Of a stretch of DNA of 64,000 nucleotides, positions 1-8,052 are shown in pieces; the stretch's first letter is position 1, and every line of letters begins with the position of its first letter. A program made the position numbers and the translations under genes. Under the pieces are notes generated by a model. It searched no databases and was not told where the DNA came from. It was given only the letters and a program-made list of their open reading frames with translations. The stretch lies in assembly GCA_040235565.1 (NCBI GenBank), contig JBECLA010000017.1, positions 1 to 64,000 of the forward strand, in the 5' to 3' direction. This DNA comes from JAHEIJ01 sp040235565. GTDB lineage: Bacteria; Pseudomonadota; Gammaproteobacteria; UBA6429; Thiohalophilaceae.

Positions 1-577
1 GGTTGTCCACGATCATCGCCTTGTTATGCATGCGCTGGTTAACCCGCTTGAATTCGCTCAAGGCCTCCCCGGCACGCTCCATGATTTCCCGTTTCATCCA
101 GGGATTGAAGAGTCTGAGCTCAAGATTGGGATGCGCGTCCAGCCAAGCCGCAATGTGATCACGCTGGGCAACCGTGCCGGCGTCACTGAATAACGTGTTA
201 AGATCGTCGACAAGCATGCGCACCTTGATGCCGCGCTCGGCAGCATCTAGCAGGCGTTTGGCGAGCAGTCGGCCCGCGACATCGCCGTACCAAAGATAGT
301 ACTGCACGTCGATTGAGTGCCTCGCCGAATCAATCAGCCCGAGCCGCCAGCGCAGGCCATCTTCATTACGGTCGAGCAACTTGAAGCCGGATGCCTCCGG
401 ACCATGGGCACTGCGAATCGCTGACTCAGTATCGGAAAAAGCGCCATCAGTTTGGGCTGGTAATGCATACTCGGGTGCCGGACGAACATAGGGCTGGACT
501 GTTCTGGTTGCGCACGCTGGAAGTATGACAACGAGCGTAACCACTAGCAAAGCGCGTAAAGATAAAGGCAATGTCAC
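1..577 (-). CDS. Phospholipase D-family lipoprotein, ClsC/YmdC-like (partial)
   Basis: Likely a membrane-anchored phospholipase D-superfamily enzyme related to ClsC-type cardiolipin synthases, which join phosphatidyl groups in phospholipid synthesis. Only about 192 residues lie in the window; the 3' part runs off the left edge. Read leftwards from a GTG at 577, residues 1-22 form a lipoprotein signal ending in the lipobox LPAC (Cys22). Residues 88-127 carry the family block SIDVQYYLWYGD...VRMLVDD. The first HKD motif, HNKAMIVD (H184, K186, D191), sits at the window edge. The second HKD motif expected in the family would be beyond it. The GTG is the only start in this frame that gives a complete lipoprotein signal. 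An atypical PLD-family nuclease or lipase cannot be excluded from the N-terminal half. Confidence 0.85.
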   Translation of the reverse strand, partial: MTLPLSLRALLVVTLVVILPACATRTVQPYVRPAPEYALPAQTDGAFSDTESAIRSAHGPEASGFKLLDRNEDGLRWRLGLIDSARHSIDVQYYLWYGDVAGRLLAKRLLDAAERGIKVRMLVDDLNTLFSDAGTVAQRDHIAAWLDAHPNLELRLFNPWMKREIMERAGEALSEFKRVNQRMHNKAMIVDN

Positions 578-738
578 TAACTCCCGATTAGACGTCAAAT
601 ATGCCAGCTGAGCGCTAGTACTACCAGTTTATACTATATACGTCTCGCGACGACAAAGAGTTTTATGATGTGCACCAGCTATTAGACAAATCGAGCGTGT
701 AACGTGATAGCCTTCGCTTACCTCAAAACAATCTATTC

Positions 739-2031
739 TCAAAAATACCATTCGAAGTTGACGTTGAAGCGCCGCTCCCATTGGTCGGTGCCGCCCGGCC
801 CAAAACCACTATCCACCTCCGAGTCATTCAGGTACCAGGCATTCTTGCCGTAGATAAGATCAATCCAGACCCAGAACGGCCCCATGGTAACCAGGCATCC
901 CGTATCGTTTATGTATGAGTCCTTAAAGCTAGCAACATCCTTATCCGTATAACTGAAATCGTTGTAGCAATTGAGGCGATCAATTTTCCAACCCACGGCA
1001 CCGAAATCATAGGCAATATTGGCAACGAGTATATCTGCCTTTGCTGCTATGAGTCGTGTAGAACCGAGGTTGGCCATGAGAATAAGATCATCGCTGACAC
1101 CCACCGGATTTTCCGGATTGAATTCATAACGTATACCCTCGAGCATCAGATTCCAGGGGCCCCAAAATGCATTGACATGCGCAGCAGCGGACCAGTAATC
1201 GCCGGTTCCGCCTGTTGTTCGGTTGTCCAGATCACCATACCGCCCCGATATGCCCAGTTCGGTGTGTGACTGTTCGGAATGTTTCCAGTCGTAGTCAAGT
1301 CGAGCATAAAACGTATTGCGTTCTTCGTTCTGCTGCTCATCGACACGCACCACGTCGATCGAATAGCGATCGAGATTGGTTGCATCGCCATATTCTTCGT
1401 TTAAGAAAAATGCCAGATCAATGGTCCAGTTGCCGAGGTCGCCGTTATGCCACTTTATGCCAGCATCATAATCGTCTTCCAAACCGACAAAGAAAGCATT
1501 CAGGAACCAGAAGTTGTGTGAGGCGAAGGGCAGGATCCCGAATGGTGCCTGGGTGATGCCAAGCTCGATGCGATTGTCCGGCTCGAACTGGTAACCAAAC
1601 CAGGCATGGTGAATCGCTTCGGAATAGTTGTACCAGCGATACTGGGCGGACATTAGAAACTGATCATAATCGCCATCCAGGGAAAGTCGCAGGTTGTCAA
1701 AGCGCAGACCTTTCTTGCCCTGCCCTTTCCCGAGCCAACTCTGGTTCGCGTAGTTTACCCAGATCGCACCACCGATCTTGATATTGGCCTCGGGTTTCTG
1801 CTGTTCCTCAGTAACACCGGCTGCTGTGTCTTGCTCCTCGAGTTGCTGCAGCTCTTGGGGATCGCCCTGAGGTGCTTTAGATTCGCGGGCCTCGAGTTCT
1901 TTAATGCGTTTCTGTAGTTGCTCGATGTCATTTTTCAGTTGCTCTATCTCGGCTGATTCCTGCGCTGCAGCCGGTGTGATGAACAGTGCCAGACTAAATG
2001 CCGCCATTTGAACCATTGTTGAATTTCTCAT
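739..2031 (-). CDS. Outer-membrane porin with N-terminal coiled coil
   Basis: A probable outer-membrane beta-barrel porin of 430 residues. The chosen ATG at 2031 follows a strong GGGGGAG ribosome site and opens a signal peptide ending ITPAAA-Q near residue 23; the frame stays open further upstream, but that would put a non-signal extension in front. Residues about 25-65 are a Glu/Lys/Gln-rich coiled coil, as in trimeric DcaP-like and OprO/P-like porins. The rest is rich in alternating aromatic and charged strands and ends in EWYF, a typical terminal aromatic for barrel assembly. The gene starts 34 bp after the amidase stop on the same strand, so the two are probably cotranscribed. The substrate is unknown; products or substrates of the amidase are a reasonable guess. 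Confidence 0.85.
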   Translation of the reverse strand: MRNSTMVQMAAFSLALFITPAAAQESAEIEQLKNDIEQLQKRIKELEARESKAPQGDPQELQQLEEQDTAAGVTEEQQKPEANIKIGGAIWVNYANQSWLGKGQGKKGLRFDNLRLSLDGDYDQFLMSAQYRWYNYSEAIHHAWFGYQFEPDNRIELGITQAPFGILPFASHNFWFLNAFFVGLEDDYDAGIKWHNGDLGNWTIDLAFFLNEEYGDATNLDRYSIDVVRVDEQQNEERNTFYARLDYDWKHSEQSHTELGISGRYGDLDNRTTGGTGDYWSAAAHVNAFWGPWNLMLEGIRYEFNPENPVGVSDDLILMANLGSTRLIAAKADILVANIAYDFGAVGWKIDRLNCYNDFSYTDKDVASFKDSYINDTGCLVTMGPFWVWIDLIYGKNAWYLNDSEVDSGFGPGGTDQWERRFNVNFEWYF

Positions 2032-2065
2032 CGCGAACTCCCCCAGTTTATGAATTCTACTGAAG

Positions 2066-3715
2066 CTATTTTTTAAGTGGCGGTGTAGTGGGCGGTGGCT
2101 TGCGTGCCTTGGTGGCCTGTTCAAATGCGAAGGCGAGTCCGATCAAACGCGGCTCGGTATAAGGCTTGCCATAAAACGAGATACCGATTGGCAAGCCATG
2201 TTGCGTCATACCCGCAGGAACTGTAATTTCAGGGAAACCTGTAACGCATCCAAGATAACCTGCAACCCAGGGATCGGGCACATTGCAAACATAGGACGGA
2301 TCTTCTTTTACGGTGAACAACGGAGAAGCCGGGCATGGCATGGTAGGAAATACAATGGCATCCAGGTTCTGGCTTTCCATGACCTCAATAACATCGACAC
2401 GTGATACAGGCAGCTTATTGGTAAGTGTGTATAAGTAGGCAATATCGGCAACACCGGGGCTGTCGACGACTTTCTCGTAATACCCGATTCGAACCGGACT
2501 CACCAGTGGAACGGGATCGTTTGTCGGCAGTGCCTTGTAGCCCTTGATCAGATCCTTGAGGGATTTCGGACCTGTACCTGGTATAGTCTGGAGGTAAGCC
2601 GCCAACTGGGGACCAACTTCACGGTCAATCACCAGCTCCATCTTTTCCTGCCAGGCATCTCGCACATCTTTTGGGATATTAATGTCCACAAAGGTCGCCC
2701 CGAGGGAACGCATCTTTGCGATGGCGCGATCAATAGCCTCATCAACCTCGGGATTACCACCGAAATAATCACGAGCAATGCCGAGACGTGCGCCTTCAAG
2801 TGCGTTTGCATCGAGAAATTTCGAGTAGTCCTTCACCTGCCAACTCCGACTTTCCATGGTGCGTGGATCATTGGCATCAACACCGGCCATATATTGCAAT
2901 GCGATAGCGGCGTCGGTAACGGTGCGAGCGATGGGACCGGTGACATCGTAGGACAAGGAAACCGGCACAACACCATCGCGACTGGTCAGGCCGAGAGTCG
3001 GTTTAATCCCCACGGTACCCGCAACATTTGCGGGTGCGCGAATGGAACCCGCCGTATCAGAACCGGTCGCGAAAACCACGAAATTTGCAGCCACCGCGGC
3101 AGCGGAACCACTGCTCGAGCCGGCGACATTGCGTTTGAGGTTGTATGGATTCCTGGTCAATCCACCCAGCGAACTGTGACTCAGGCGATCAAACGACAGT
3201 GCAAACTCACTCATATTTGCCTTACCGATGATCACCGCACCTGCATCGCGAAGCTTTTTGACAATAAATGCATCATCCGGTGGCCTGCTGTTTTTCAGCA
3301 ACACTGAACCTGCTGTCGTCGGCATATCGACGGTGTCATAATTATCCTTAATGATGACAGGGATACCATGCAACAAACTTCTTGCCCCCTTATTTTTTCG
3401 CTCCTTGTCAAGCGCCCTGGCCTCCTTGAGGGCATTTGGATTAATAGTGATCATTGCCCGAATTTCAGGCCCCTTTTTGTCATAGGCCTCAATGCGCTCC
3501 AGGTACATCTTCACCAAACGTTCGGCGGTCAGATTTCGTTTCTCGTAGGCTGCGTTGATTTCGCTAATCGTCGCCTCCATCAGCTCGAACTTGGCCGCCT
3601 GGGCCGGCAAGGATAGCAACACCGCAACGAGCATCGCTCCCCATAGGACTGATTTATATATGTATTGAGAACGCGGGACCCACGCTCCCGCTTTAGTGGA
3701 AGTCTGGTTAGCCAT
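2066..3715 (-). CDS. Secreted or membrane-anchored amidase (amidase signature family)
   Basis: Hydrolyses a carboxamide bond; the substrate cannot be told from sequence. The 549-residue protein has a hydrophobic segment at residues 22-40 ending LPAQA-A, so it is exported or anchored rather than cytosolic like GatA. The Ser-cisSer-Lys triad of the amidase signature family is visible: Lys123 in GIPVIIKDN, Ser200 in the GSSSGS loop and the nucleophile Ser224 in GSDTAGSIR. The 24-residue spacing of the two serines matches the family. A GatA role is unlikely because of the signal segment and the absence of gatB and gatC nearby. The start ATG is preceded by AAGGGG. It is the first gene of an apparent pair with the downstream porin. 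Confidence 0.92.
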   Translation of the reverse strand: MANQTSTKAGAWVPRSQYIYKSVLWGAMLVAVLLSLPAQAAKFELMEATISEINAAYEKRNLTAERLVKMYLERIEAYDKKGPEIRAMITINPNALKEARALDKERKNKGARSLLHGIPVIIKDNYDTVDMPTTAGSVLLKNSRPPDDAFIVKKLRDAGAVIIGKANMSEFALSFDRLSHSSLGGLTRNPYNLKRNVAGSSSGSAAAVAANFVVFATGSDTAGSIRAPANVAGTVGIKPTLGLTSRDGVVPVSLSYDVTGPIARTVTDAAIALQYMAGVDANDPRTMESRSWQVKDYSKFLDANALEGARLGIARDYFGGNPEVDEAIDRAIAKMRSLGATFVDINIPKDVRDAWQEKMELVIDREVGPQLAAYLQTIPGTGPKSLKDLIKGYKALPTNDPVPLVSPVRIGYYEKVVDSPGVADIAYLYTLTNKLPVSRVDVIEVMESQNLDAIVFPTMPCPASPLFTVKEDPSYVCNVPDPWVAGYLGCVTGFPEITVPAGMTQHGLPIGISFYGKPYTEPRLIGLAFAFEQATKARKPPPTTPPLKK

Positions 3716-4247
3716 ACTCGTTCCCCTTATTTTATTTGTTCAGGATTCGATACGGGATTGAAAGCGATTACAAAATCTTAGTCACTTATTCTTACTTATT
3801 CATTCCAAGTTATTGATTAGCATCATCTACCCCGGTTATATATTCACCTACTTATATTAATAGTTAGTGCGATGGGTAGCGGGAAATTAGCAAATTGCTG
3901 AGTCAACATTTAAACCGAAACACAAGAATTATAGAAATGTTTTGATATCCATGCCTCAATCTGATGGTTGAGTTTGCTTTATTGGTATTGAGTTAATGCT
4001 GAAATACGCAGCAGAAGATATTTAATGATCGTAGACTTTTGAAATAAGGGCTTTTATTCTTAACTCAATGCTTCCTGATTATAGGTTGAAGAAATAAATA
4101 CCCACAACAACAGGATAAAGTATCAATAACTCAAACGCCCTAAAAAACCAGCTATGCATTACGCACAACTAAACTGTAAGGTTTATCATTATTACTGATC
4201 CAAAAATATCACCATCTCGCACACTCCCTACCTTTCGGGGGAAGGTT
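3716..4247. other. AT-rich intergenic region, no gene seen
   Basis: About 530 bp separate the divergent amidase and DUF481 genes. The stretch is clearly more AT-rich than its flanks and has no open frame with a ribosome site. Both promoters should lie here, but no convincing -35/-10 pair or perfect long dyad could be singled out by eye. Confidence 0.5.
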
Positions 4248-5495
4248 TTGAATTTGTTTATTGGTTACTGTCTTCTTGCTTGTGGTCTCTTGATTACAAG
4301 CAATGTTTCTCAGGCACAAGAACAGGGAAACGACGTTAATCTTGTCACCCAGGACGAGACCTCAAGCAAAGATCCTGAAACGGACAATAACAAAGAAAAA
4401 TCAGTGCCCTCAAAAGCAACGAAGGACAACACCATTTCAAAAAAACAGGCATGGGAGGCGTTTGTCCCGCCGCCTGATAATTATGACTGGATTCAACTTA
4501 CTTCCGGAGAATGGTTAAAAGGTGAGTTGAAAGTACTCTATAACAAGGATGTTGAATTCGACAGTGACGAACTGGATCTCCTGAAACTCGACCTGGAAGA
4601 TGTAAAACGAATACGCGGACATGGAATAAAAGGTGTTCGCATCGAAGGCCCAACTCAAACTATTTACGGCAGAATAAAAAGACCGGAAGCCATTACCGTT
4701 TATGGCACTGTAGAACTAACAGAAGACAAGGTCATCGTCACTTCCGGAGAAGTAACACGGGAATTTGGCCGCTCAAAACTGATTGCCATCGTTAGCGGCG
4801 AAGACAAGGAACTAGATTTCTGGTCTGCCAAGATAAGTCTTGGCCTGAACCTGAGTGGCGGGAATACCGAACAAGTCGATTATGCGGCTATCATGGACAT
4901 TAGGCGACGTACTGCCGCAACCCGATTTGTAATTGACTTTCTGGGCAACTTTTCCAGAACACGAGGTATTGATACCGTTGATAACGATCGGCTAAATGTA
5001 TATTTTGATGTTTTTAGAACACGAAGCTTTTACTGGCGCGCGGTGTTTGGTGAATATTTTCGTGACCCTTTTCAAAATATTGAATACCGTTACACAATCG
5101 GGAGTGGCGTTGGTTACCACCTCATCGACACCCCTGAAACCGAATGGGATATCACAGTCGGGCTTGCCTATCAGGAAACACAATTCAACTCCGTTGAAGT
5201 GGGAGAAGACCCCGTGGCATCAACACCTGCCCTTGCAATAGGTACACTTTACGAAACAGAGTTATCCAAAACTGTGGATTGGGATATAAATTATTCTTTT
5301 ATCCTCGTAAATGAACAATCCGGCCAATATACCCATCATTTTGTCACTTCACTTGAGACAGAATTAACCAGCTGGCTTGATTTCGATATCTCGTTTGTGT
5401 GGGATCGAATAGAAAAACCGACCGCCAATGCTGATGGCACCGTGCCAGAACCAGATGACTACAAGTTGATATTCAGTCTTGGGGTTGATTATTAA
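4248..5495 (+). CDS. DUF481-family outer-membrane protein
   Basis: A 415-residue envelope protein whose C-terminal half (about residues 190-415) resembles the DUF481/YdiY salt-induced outer-membrane family: a run of amphipathic strands from FWSAKISLGLNLSGGNTEQ to the terminal FSLGVDY. A signal peptide (about residues 1-24, ending VSQA-Q) is followed by an acidic and lysine-rich low-complexity linker to about residue 65, then a domain of about 120 residues with short beta-rich repeats. No ATG fits; TTG codons at 4248 and 4254 are the candidates, and the GGGGGAAGG at 4237-4245 is better spaced for 4254. The function of the family is unknown. It is preceded by a long AT-rich spacer, so it is probably a single-gene transcript. 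Confidence 0.8.
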   Translation: MNLFIGYCLLACGLLITSNVSQAQEQGNDVNLVTQDETSSKDPETDNNKEKSVPSKATKDNTISKKQAWEAFVPPPDNYDWIQLTSGEWLKGELKVLYNKDVEFDSDELDLLKLDLEDVKRIRGHGIKGVRIEGPTQTIYGRIKRPEAITVYGTVELTEDKVIVTSGEVTREFGRSKLIAIVSGEDKELDFWSAKISLGLNLSGGNTEQVDYAAIMDIRRRTAATRFVIDFLGNFSRTRGIDTVDNDRLNVYFDVFRTRSFYWRAVFGEYFRDPFQNIEYRYTIGSGVGYHLIDTPETEWDITVGLAYQETQFNSVEVGEDPVASTPALAIGTLYETELSKTVDWDINYSFILVNEQSGQYTHHFVTSLETELTSWLDFDISFVWDRIEKPTANADGTVPEPDDYKLIFSLGVDY

Positions 5496-5690
5496 TCAGG
5501 GATCTGGTCATCTGGGTTTTTCTACCCTCCTTGCTAGAATACGGAATATAACCTCAGCACCTGGCCTTATACCTTATGAGTTAATTCCTTCGCATTAAAA
5601 ATTAAGTAATACTGATTCGTATCGCACCCCTGCTAAAATTAAAGTAGAAAACAATAATTCATAATGGCTGATAACTACGGAGGAACCATT

Positions 5691-5858
5691 ATGGATGATC
5701 CCACTCTGTTGGATACGCTCAACGAGCATCTGTCTCAAATTGGAGATAAGGACGATCCCGCCTTAGTGGATTTACTCAACGAGCGTCTCTCACGTCTTAG
5801 AGAGAATGCTGACAAACCGGCTGCATTGCGCAAGTCGCCTGGCGAGGTTCAGACTTAA
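5691..5858 (+). CDS. Small protein of two tandem 19-residue repeats
   Basis: A predicted 55-residue soluble protein with no family that I recognise. The ATG at 5691 is chosen over one at 5664 because GGAGG lies eight bases upstream of it and nothing like it precedes the other. Residues 2-20 and 21-39 are tandem copies: DDPTLLDTLNEHLSQI and DDPALVDLLNERLSRL. Each copy looks like a short amphipathic helix, so a helical hairpin is plausible. The tail is basic. It sits upstream of a terminator and of the CsrA-like gene; no link in function is shown. Confidence 0.6.
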   Translation: MDDPTLLDTLNEHLSQIGDKDDPALVDLLNERLSRLRENADKPAALRKSPGEVQT

Positions 5859-5960
5859 CCAGTAGAAGAATTGATAAAGGTTATCGATCTCGAGGTCGAA
5901 ATATCCAAGCAAGTACGTAATACATTGGGAGGGTAGCACTTGAAAGCTGTATGACCCCAG

Positions 5961-5983
5961 ACCCCGCTGCGGCGGGGTTTTCT
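5961..5983 (+). terminator. Rho-independent terminator
   Basis: A perfect 7-bp stem ACCCCGC/GCGGGGT closes a TGCG loop and runs into TTTTCT. It ends the transcript of the small repeat protein about 100 bp upstream. Confidence 0.85.
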
Positions 5984-6117
5984 ATTCATGTAGTCCTGGT
6001 CCTACATCACATCACTGGCTTACCCTACATACAATCCCATGCACTATGGCTAGAGTGATTATTAACAGGGATATGAAAGGTAGATAGGGACGTCTACGAC
6101 TGACAAGGAGGCTTGTC

Positions 6118-6330
6118 ATGCTAAAACTTGCACGCAGACAAGATCAAAGTGTTGTGATCATCACGCCTACAGGTGAAGAAATCAAAATCCTCGTCATGGA
6201 CGCCTTTGATGGCTTTGCACGCCTTGGCATCGAGGCCCCCTCTGATTACGAAACCTTGATCGAGGAATTGTTACCGAGGGAGAAGAAGCCTGAAAATCAG
6301 GAACCAGATATCAGATCGGTCTTTGCCTGA
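6118..6330 (+). CDS. Divergent CsrA-like protein
   Basis: A 70-residue protein related to the CsrA/RsmA RNA-binding translational regulators. The start MLKLARR and the later LGIEAP match the CsrA pattern MLILTRR...IGVNAP, and the length is right. It begins after a strong AAGGAGG. CsrA binds GGA-containing leaders mainly through Leu4 and Arg44 of E. coli numbering. Leu4 is kept here, but by my alignment the Arg44 position is Ile48, and the loop before the beta-strand 3 equivalent is longer (TPTGEEIK). It may therefore bind different RNA, bind weakly, or pair with another CsrA subunit. It lies just outside the tRNA-Lys-flanked region and has its own promoter space. Confidence 0.75.
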   Translation: MLKLARRQDQSVVIITPTGEEIKILVMDAFDGFARLGIEAPSDYETLIEELLPREKKPENQEPDIRSVFA

Positions 6331-6439
6331 TTTAACAGGTACACCACATCCTGATTTCAACCTGTATGACTCGACCAGCATAAAACTGACCCGCTTTTGC
6401 GAGCACATCTAGCCGCTGGTGGTGACTGATTTTGAAGTC

Positions 6440-6463
6440 CGGGGTTGCTGACCAGCAACCCCG
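6440..6463. repeat. 11-bp perfect inverted repeat
   Basis: CGGGGTTGCTG (6440-6450) and CAGCAACCCCG (6453-6463) form an 11-bp stem with only two bases between the arms. No T-run follows on either strand, so it is a poor intrinsic terminator. It abuts the displaced tRNA-Lys fragment and may be the processed 3' hairpin once downstream of that tRNA. Confidence 0.6.
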
Positions 6464-6470
6464 TAGAATT

Positions 6471-6517
6471 TGGTGGGTCGTACAGGATTCGAACCTATGA
6501 CCAATTGGTTAAAAGCC
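6471..6517 (-). repeat. Displaced tRNA-Lys 3' fragment (candidate att site)
   Basis: Forty-seven bases match the 3' part of the intact tRNA-Lys gene at 17085-17131 in the same orientation, with a single difference at 6483 (C against T). The copy covers the anticodon loop, variable loop, T arm, acceptor 3' strand and CCA. The match stops sharply after AAAAGCC. Such a displaced 3' end is the usual mark of site-specific integration into a tRNA gene. The 5' half of the tRNA is absent, so it cannot make a functional tRNA. Confidence 0.85.
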
Positions 6518-6920
6518 TGTGGCTATTTTTAAATACTTTTCTTTATATTTCAATTGCTTGTAGTGGTCTCGTCTGCCGTCTATAGTGTTAATTTTGTGAA
6601 AAATACTCTTTTATATTCAATAACTTAAAATCTATAATGTGGCGGTAAATTTAGTATTTACTACGCAAACAAAAGACAGACTAGATTTATTATTGACTTA
6701 CTTCTGTATTCATCCTGGCAATTAGTGAGTGACTCAAACCAACAATCCCACTGAAAATTGCCTTAATTTATTGAATTTAAAATATTTTACATAGAGGCTA
6801 TCTGGTATCCATCCAGATGTGCAAAAACCTCGATTCCTGAAAACAGCCACAATGTCTGAGCTAACCGGCGTATAAAAGCAGCAAAGCACCGTTTTTACAA
6901 CATCTATGTTAAGTGGATCG
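6518..6920. other. AT-rich island edge, no convincing gene
   Basis: About 400 AT-rich bases between the tRNA fragment and the CDF pseudogene. Only short frames without ribosome sites are present. This is where an integrase gene or its remains could be expected, but I see no trace of one. Confidence 0.5.
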
Positions 6921-7535
6921 TCAGGTTGACGCACGCAGCTCTACCATCGCCGTAGAAATAACGCGAATAGCGGAACGCGTTAAGAGCCATACGAGACCTA
7001 GCGCAACCACGATATCAGGCCAACCCGATCCTGTGAACCAGACCGCACCAGCTGCTATGAAAATAGAAAGATTTGATGCGATGTCATTTCGCGAGCATTC
7101 CCACACCGAACTCATATTCACATCTTCTTGGCGGTGCCGCCAGAGAAGAATAAGACACAGAGAATTGGTAGCAAGACCCAGAAGACTGAAGACACCCATA
7201 ATCTCGAAAACAGGGACACTGGGCACAAATAGTTTGTAAATAATTTGCGTGGCAACAGTCATAGATGCAATTAAAATCAGCCCGCCTTTAAACAGAGCAA
7301 CTTTTGCCTTGACAGCTCCCCCTCTCGAAACCGCATAAAGGCTTAAGCCATATGTCAATGCATCTCAAAGGTTATCAAGGCTGTCTGCCAGCAAAGCAGT
7401 AGAATTACCAACGAACGCGGCTGCCACAATGACAAGAAACATAATCGCGTTTATACCGAGGACAATTTGTAATGTCCCGCGCTGTCGCTCGCGCAACATT
7501 TCTAAAGAACAATCTTGATTACAACATCCACTCAT
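6921..7535 (-). pseudogene. Cation diffusion facilitator, interrupted by in-frame TGA
   Basis: A short-form CDF family divalent-metal exporter of about 204 residues, read from ATG 7535 (MSGCCNQDC...). Frame is kept throughout, but a TGA at 7365-7367 interrupts the conserved second-membrane-helix block: LLADSLDNL, stop, DALTYGLSLYAV. Family members have Gly here (LGDAL), so a single GGA-to-TGA change explains the stop. Both metal-site aspartates of the DxxxD type lie around it. Downstream, the remaining helices look intact, ending GSGWPDIVVAL...STAMVELRAST. The N-terminal CC-x3-C cluster may bind metal. It is divergent from the Czc efflux genes. Translation could restart at ATG 7358, but that would lack the first helices. 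Confidence 0.8.
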
Positions 7536-7668
7536 ATTATTTCGATCAGTCGTGAACGGGAATAATGTTAAATTAAATGCACATAATATATTGAGGAATG
7601 CGTCCGAGACCACAAAAATTGTTCATTGAGATCTTGAGCGGATTAGTAATATAGTGCATTATTTAGCC

Positions 7669-7977
7669 ATGCGCCGGTTTATTGCACATTTAATAATATG
7701 GTGTGTCATCTCAGGGAATCTTGCCTGGGCGACAGACTATGTTGAAGCTATAGATCCGCATGACCTACAAGCGGAGCAAGTTTTGTTGTCTGATAGTGAA
7801 GATAACAATCCTGCTGATCTCTGTGACCATTGTTGTCACGGCAGTGCCCATTTTCTTGGCGTATTTTCATCAGACATCGATACTATCTCTCTGTATCCAA
7901 ATGACTATCGTGCCCTGCCACCCACATTGGTGACATCGGTTATTTATCAACCCCCCACTCCACCCCCCAACGCCTGA
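7669..7977 (+). CDS. Small Cys/His-rich secreted protein upstream of czcCBA
   Basis: A predicted 102-residue exported protein with no family I can name. From ATG 7669, residues 1-21 make a signal peptide ending AWA-T; a GTG at 7654 would add five residues. The mature part is acidic and contains CDHCCHG (Cys52, His54, Cys55, Cys56, His57) followed by another His, a plausible metal-binding site. The C-terminus is proline-rich (PPTPPP). Small Cys/His-rich periplasmic proteins often precede RND metal efflux operons, where they are thought to sense or carry metal. Position 75 bp before czcC in the same direction supports a role in the metal response here. Confidence 0.65.
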   Translation: MRRFIAHLIIWCVISGNLAWATDYVEAIDPHDLQAEQVLLSDSEDNNPADLCDHCCHGSAHFLGVFSSDIDTISLYPNDYRALPPTLVTSVIYQPPTPPPNA

Positions 7978-7990
7978 ATCCTGATCAATC

Positions 7991-8023
7991 TGTGTCGAGA
8001 CACATCACATTTGTGGTGATGTG
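7991..8023 (+). promoter_or_regulatory. Overlapping alternative hairpins before czcC
   Basis: TGTGTCGAGACACA (7991-8004) is a perfect short inverted repeat. Its right arm overlaps CACATCAC (8001-8008), which also pairs with GTGATGTG (8016-8023). The two stems exclude each other. No T-run follows, so this is not a standard attenuator; it could influence translation or processing between the small protein and czcC. Confidence 0.4.
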
Positions 8024-8052
8024 CTGTTGTACCTGTAACATAGGATTCAAAG

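Noticed and set aside
6440..6463. Hairpin as an intrinsic terminator
   Set aside because: The stem is strong but neither strand has a T-run after it.
6734..6934. 66-codon minus-strand frame at the island edge
   Set aside because: No ribosome site or similarity; it overlaps the end of the CDF pseudogene and is AT-biased like the spacer.
7365..7367. TGA in the CDF gene as selenocysteine
   Set aside because: Family members have Gly at this position, and I see no convincing bacterial SECIS hairpin right after it; a GGA-to-TGA change is simpler.
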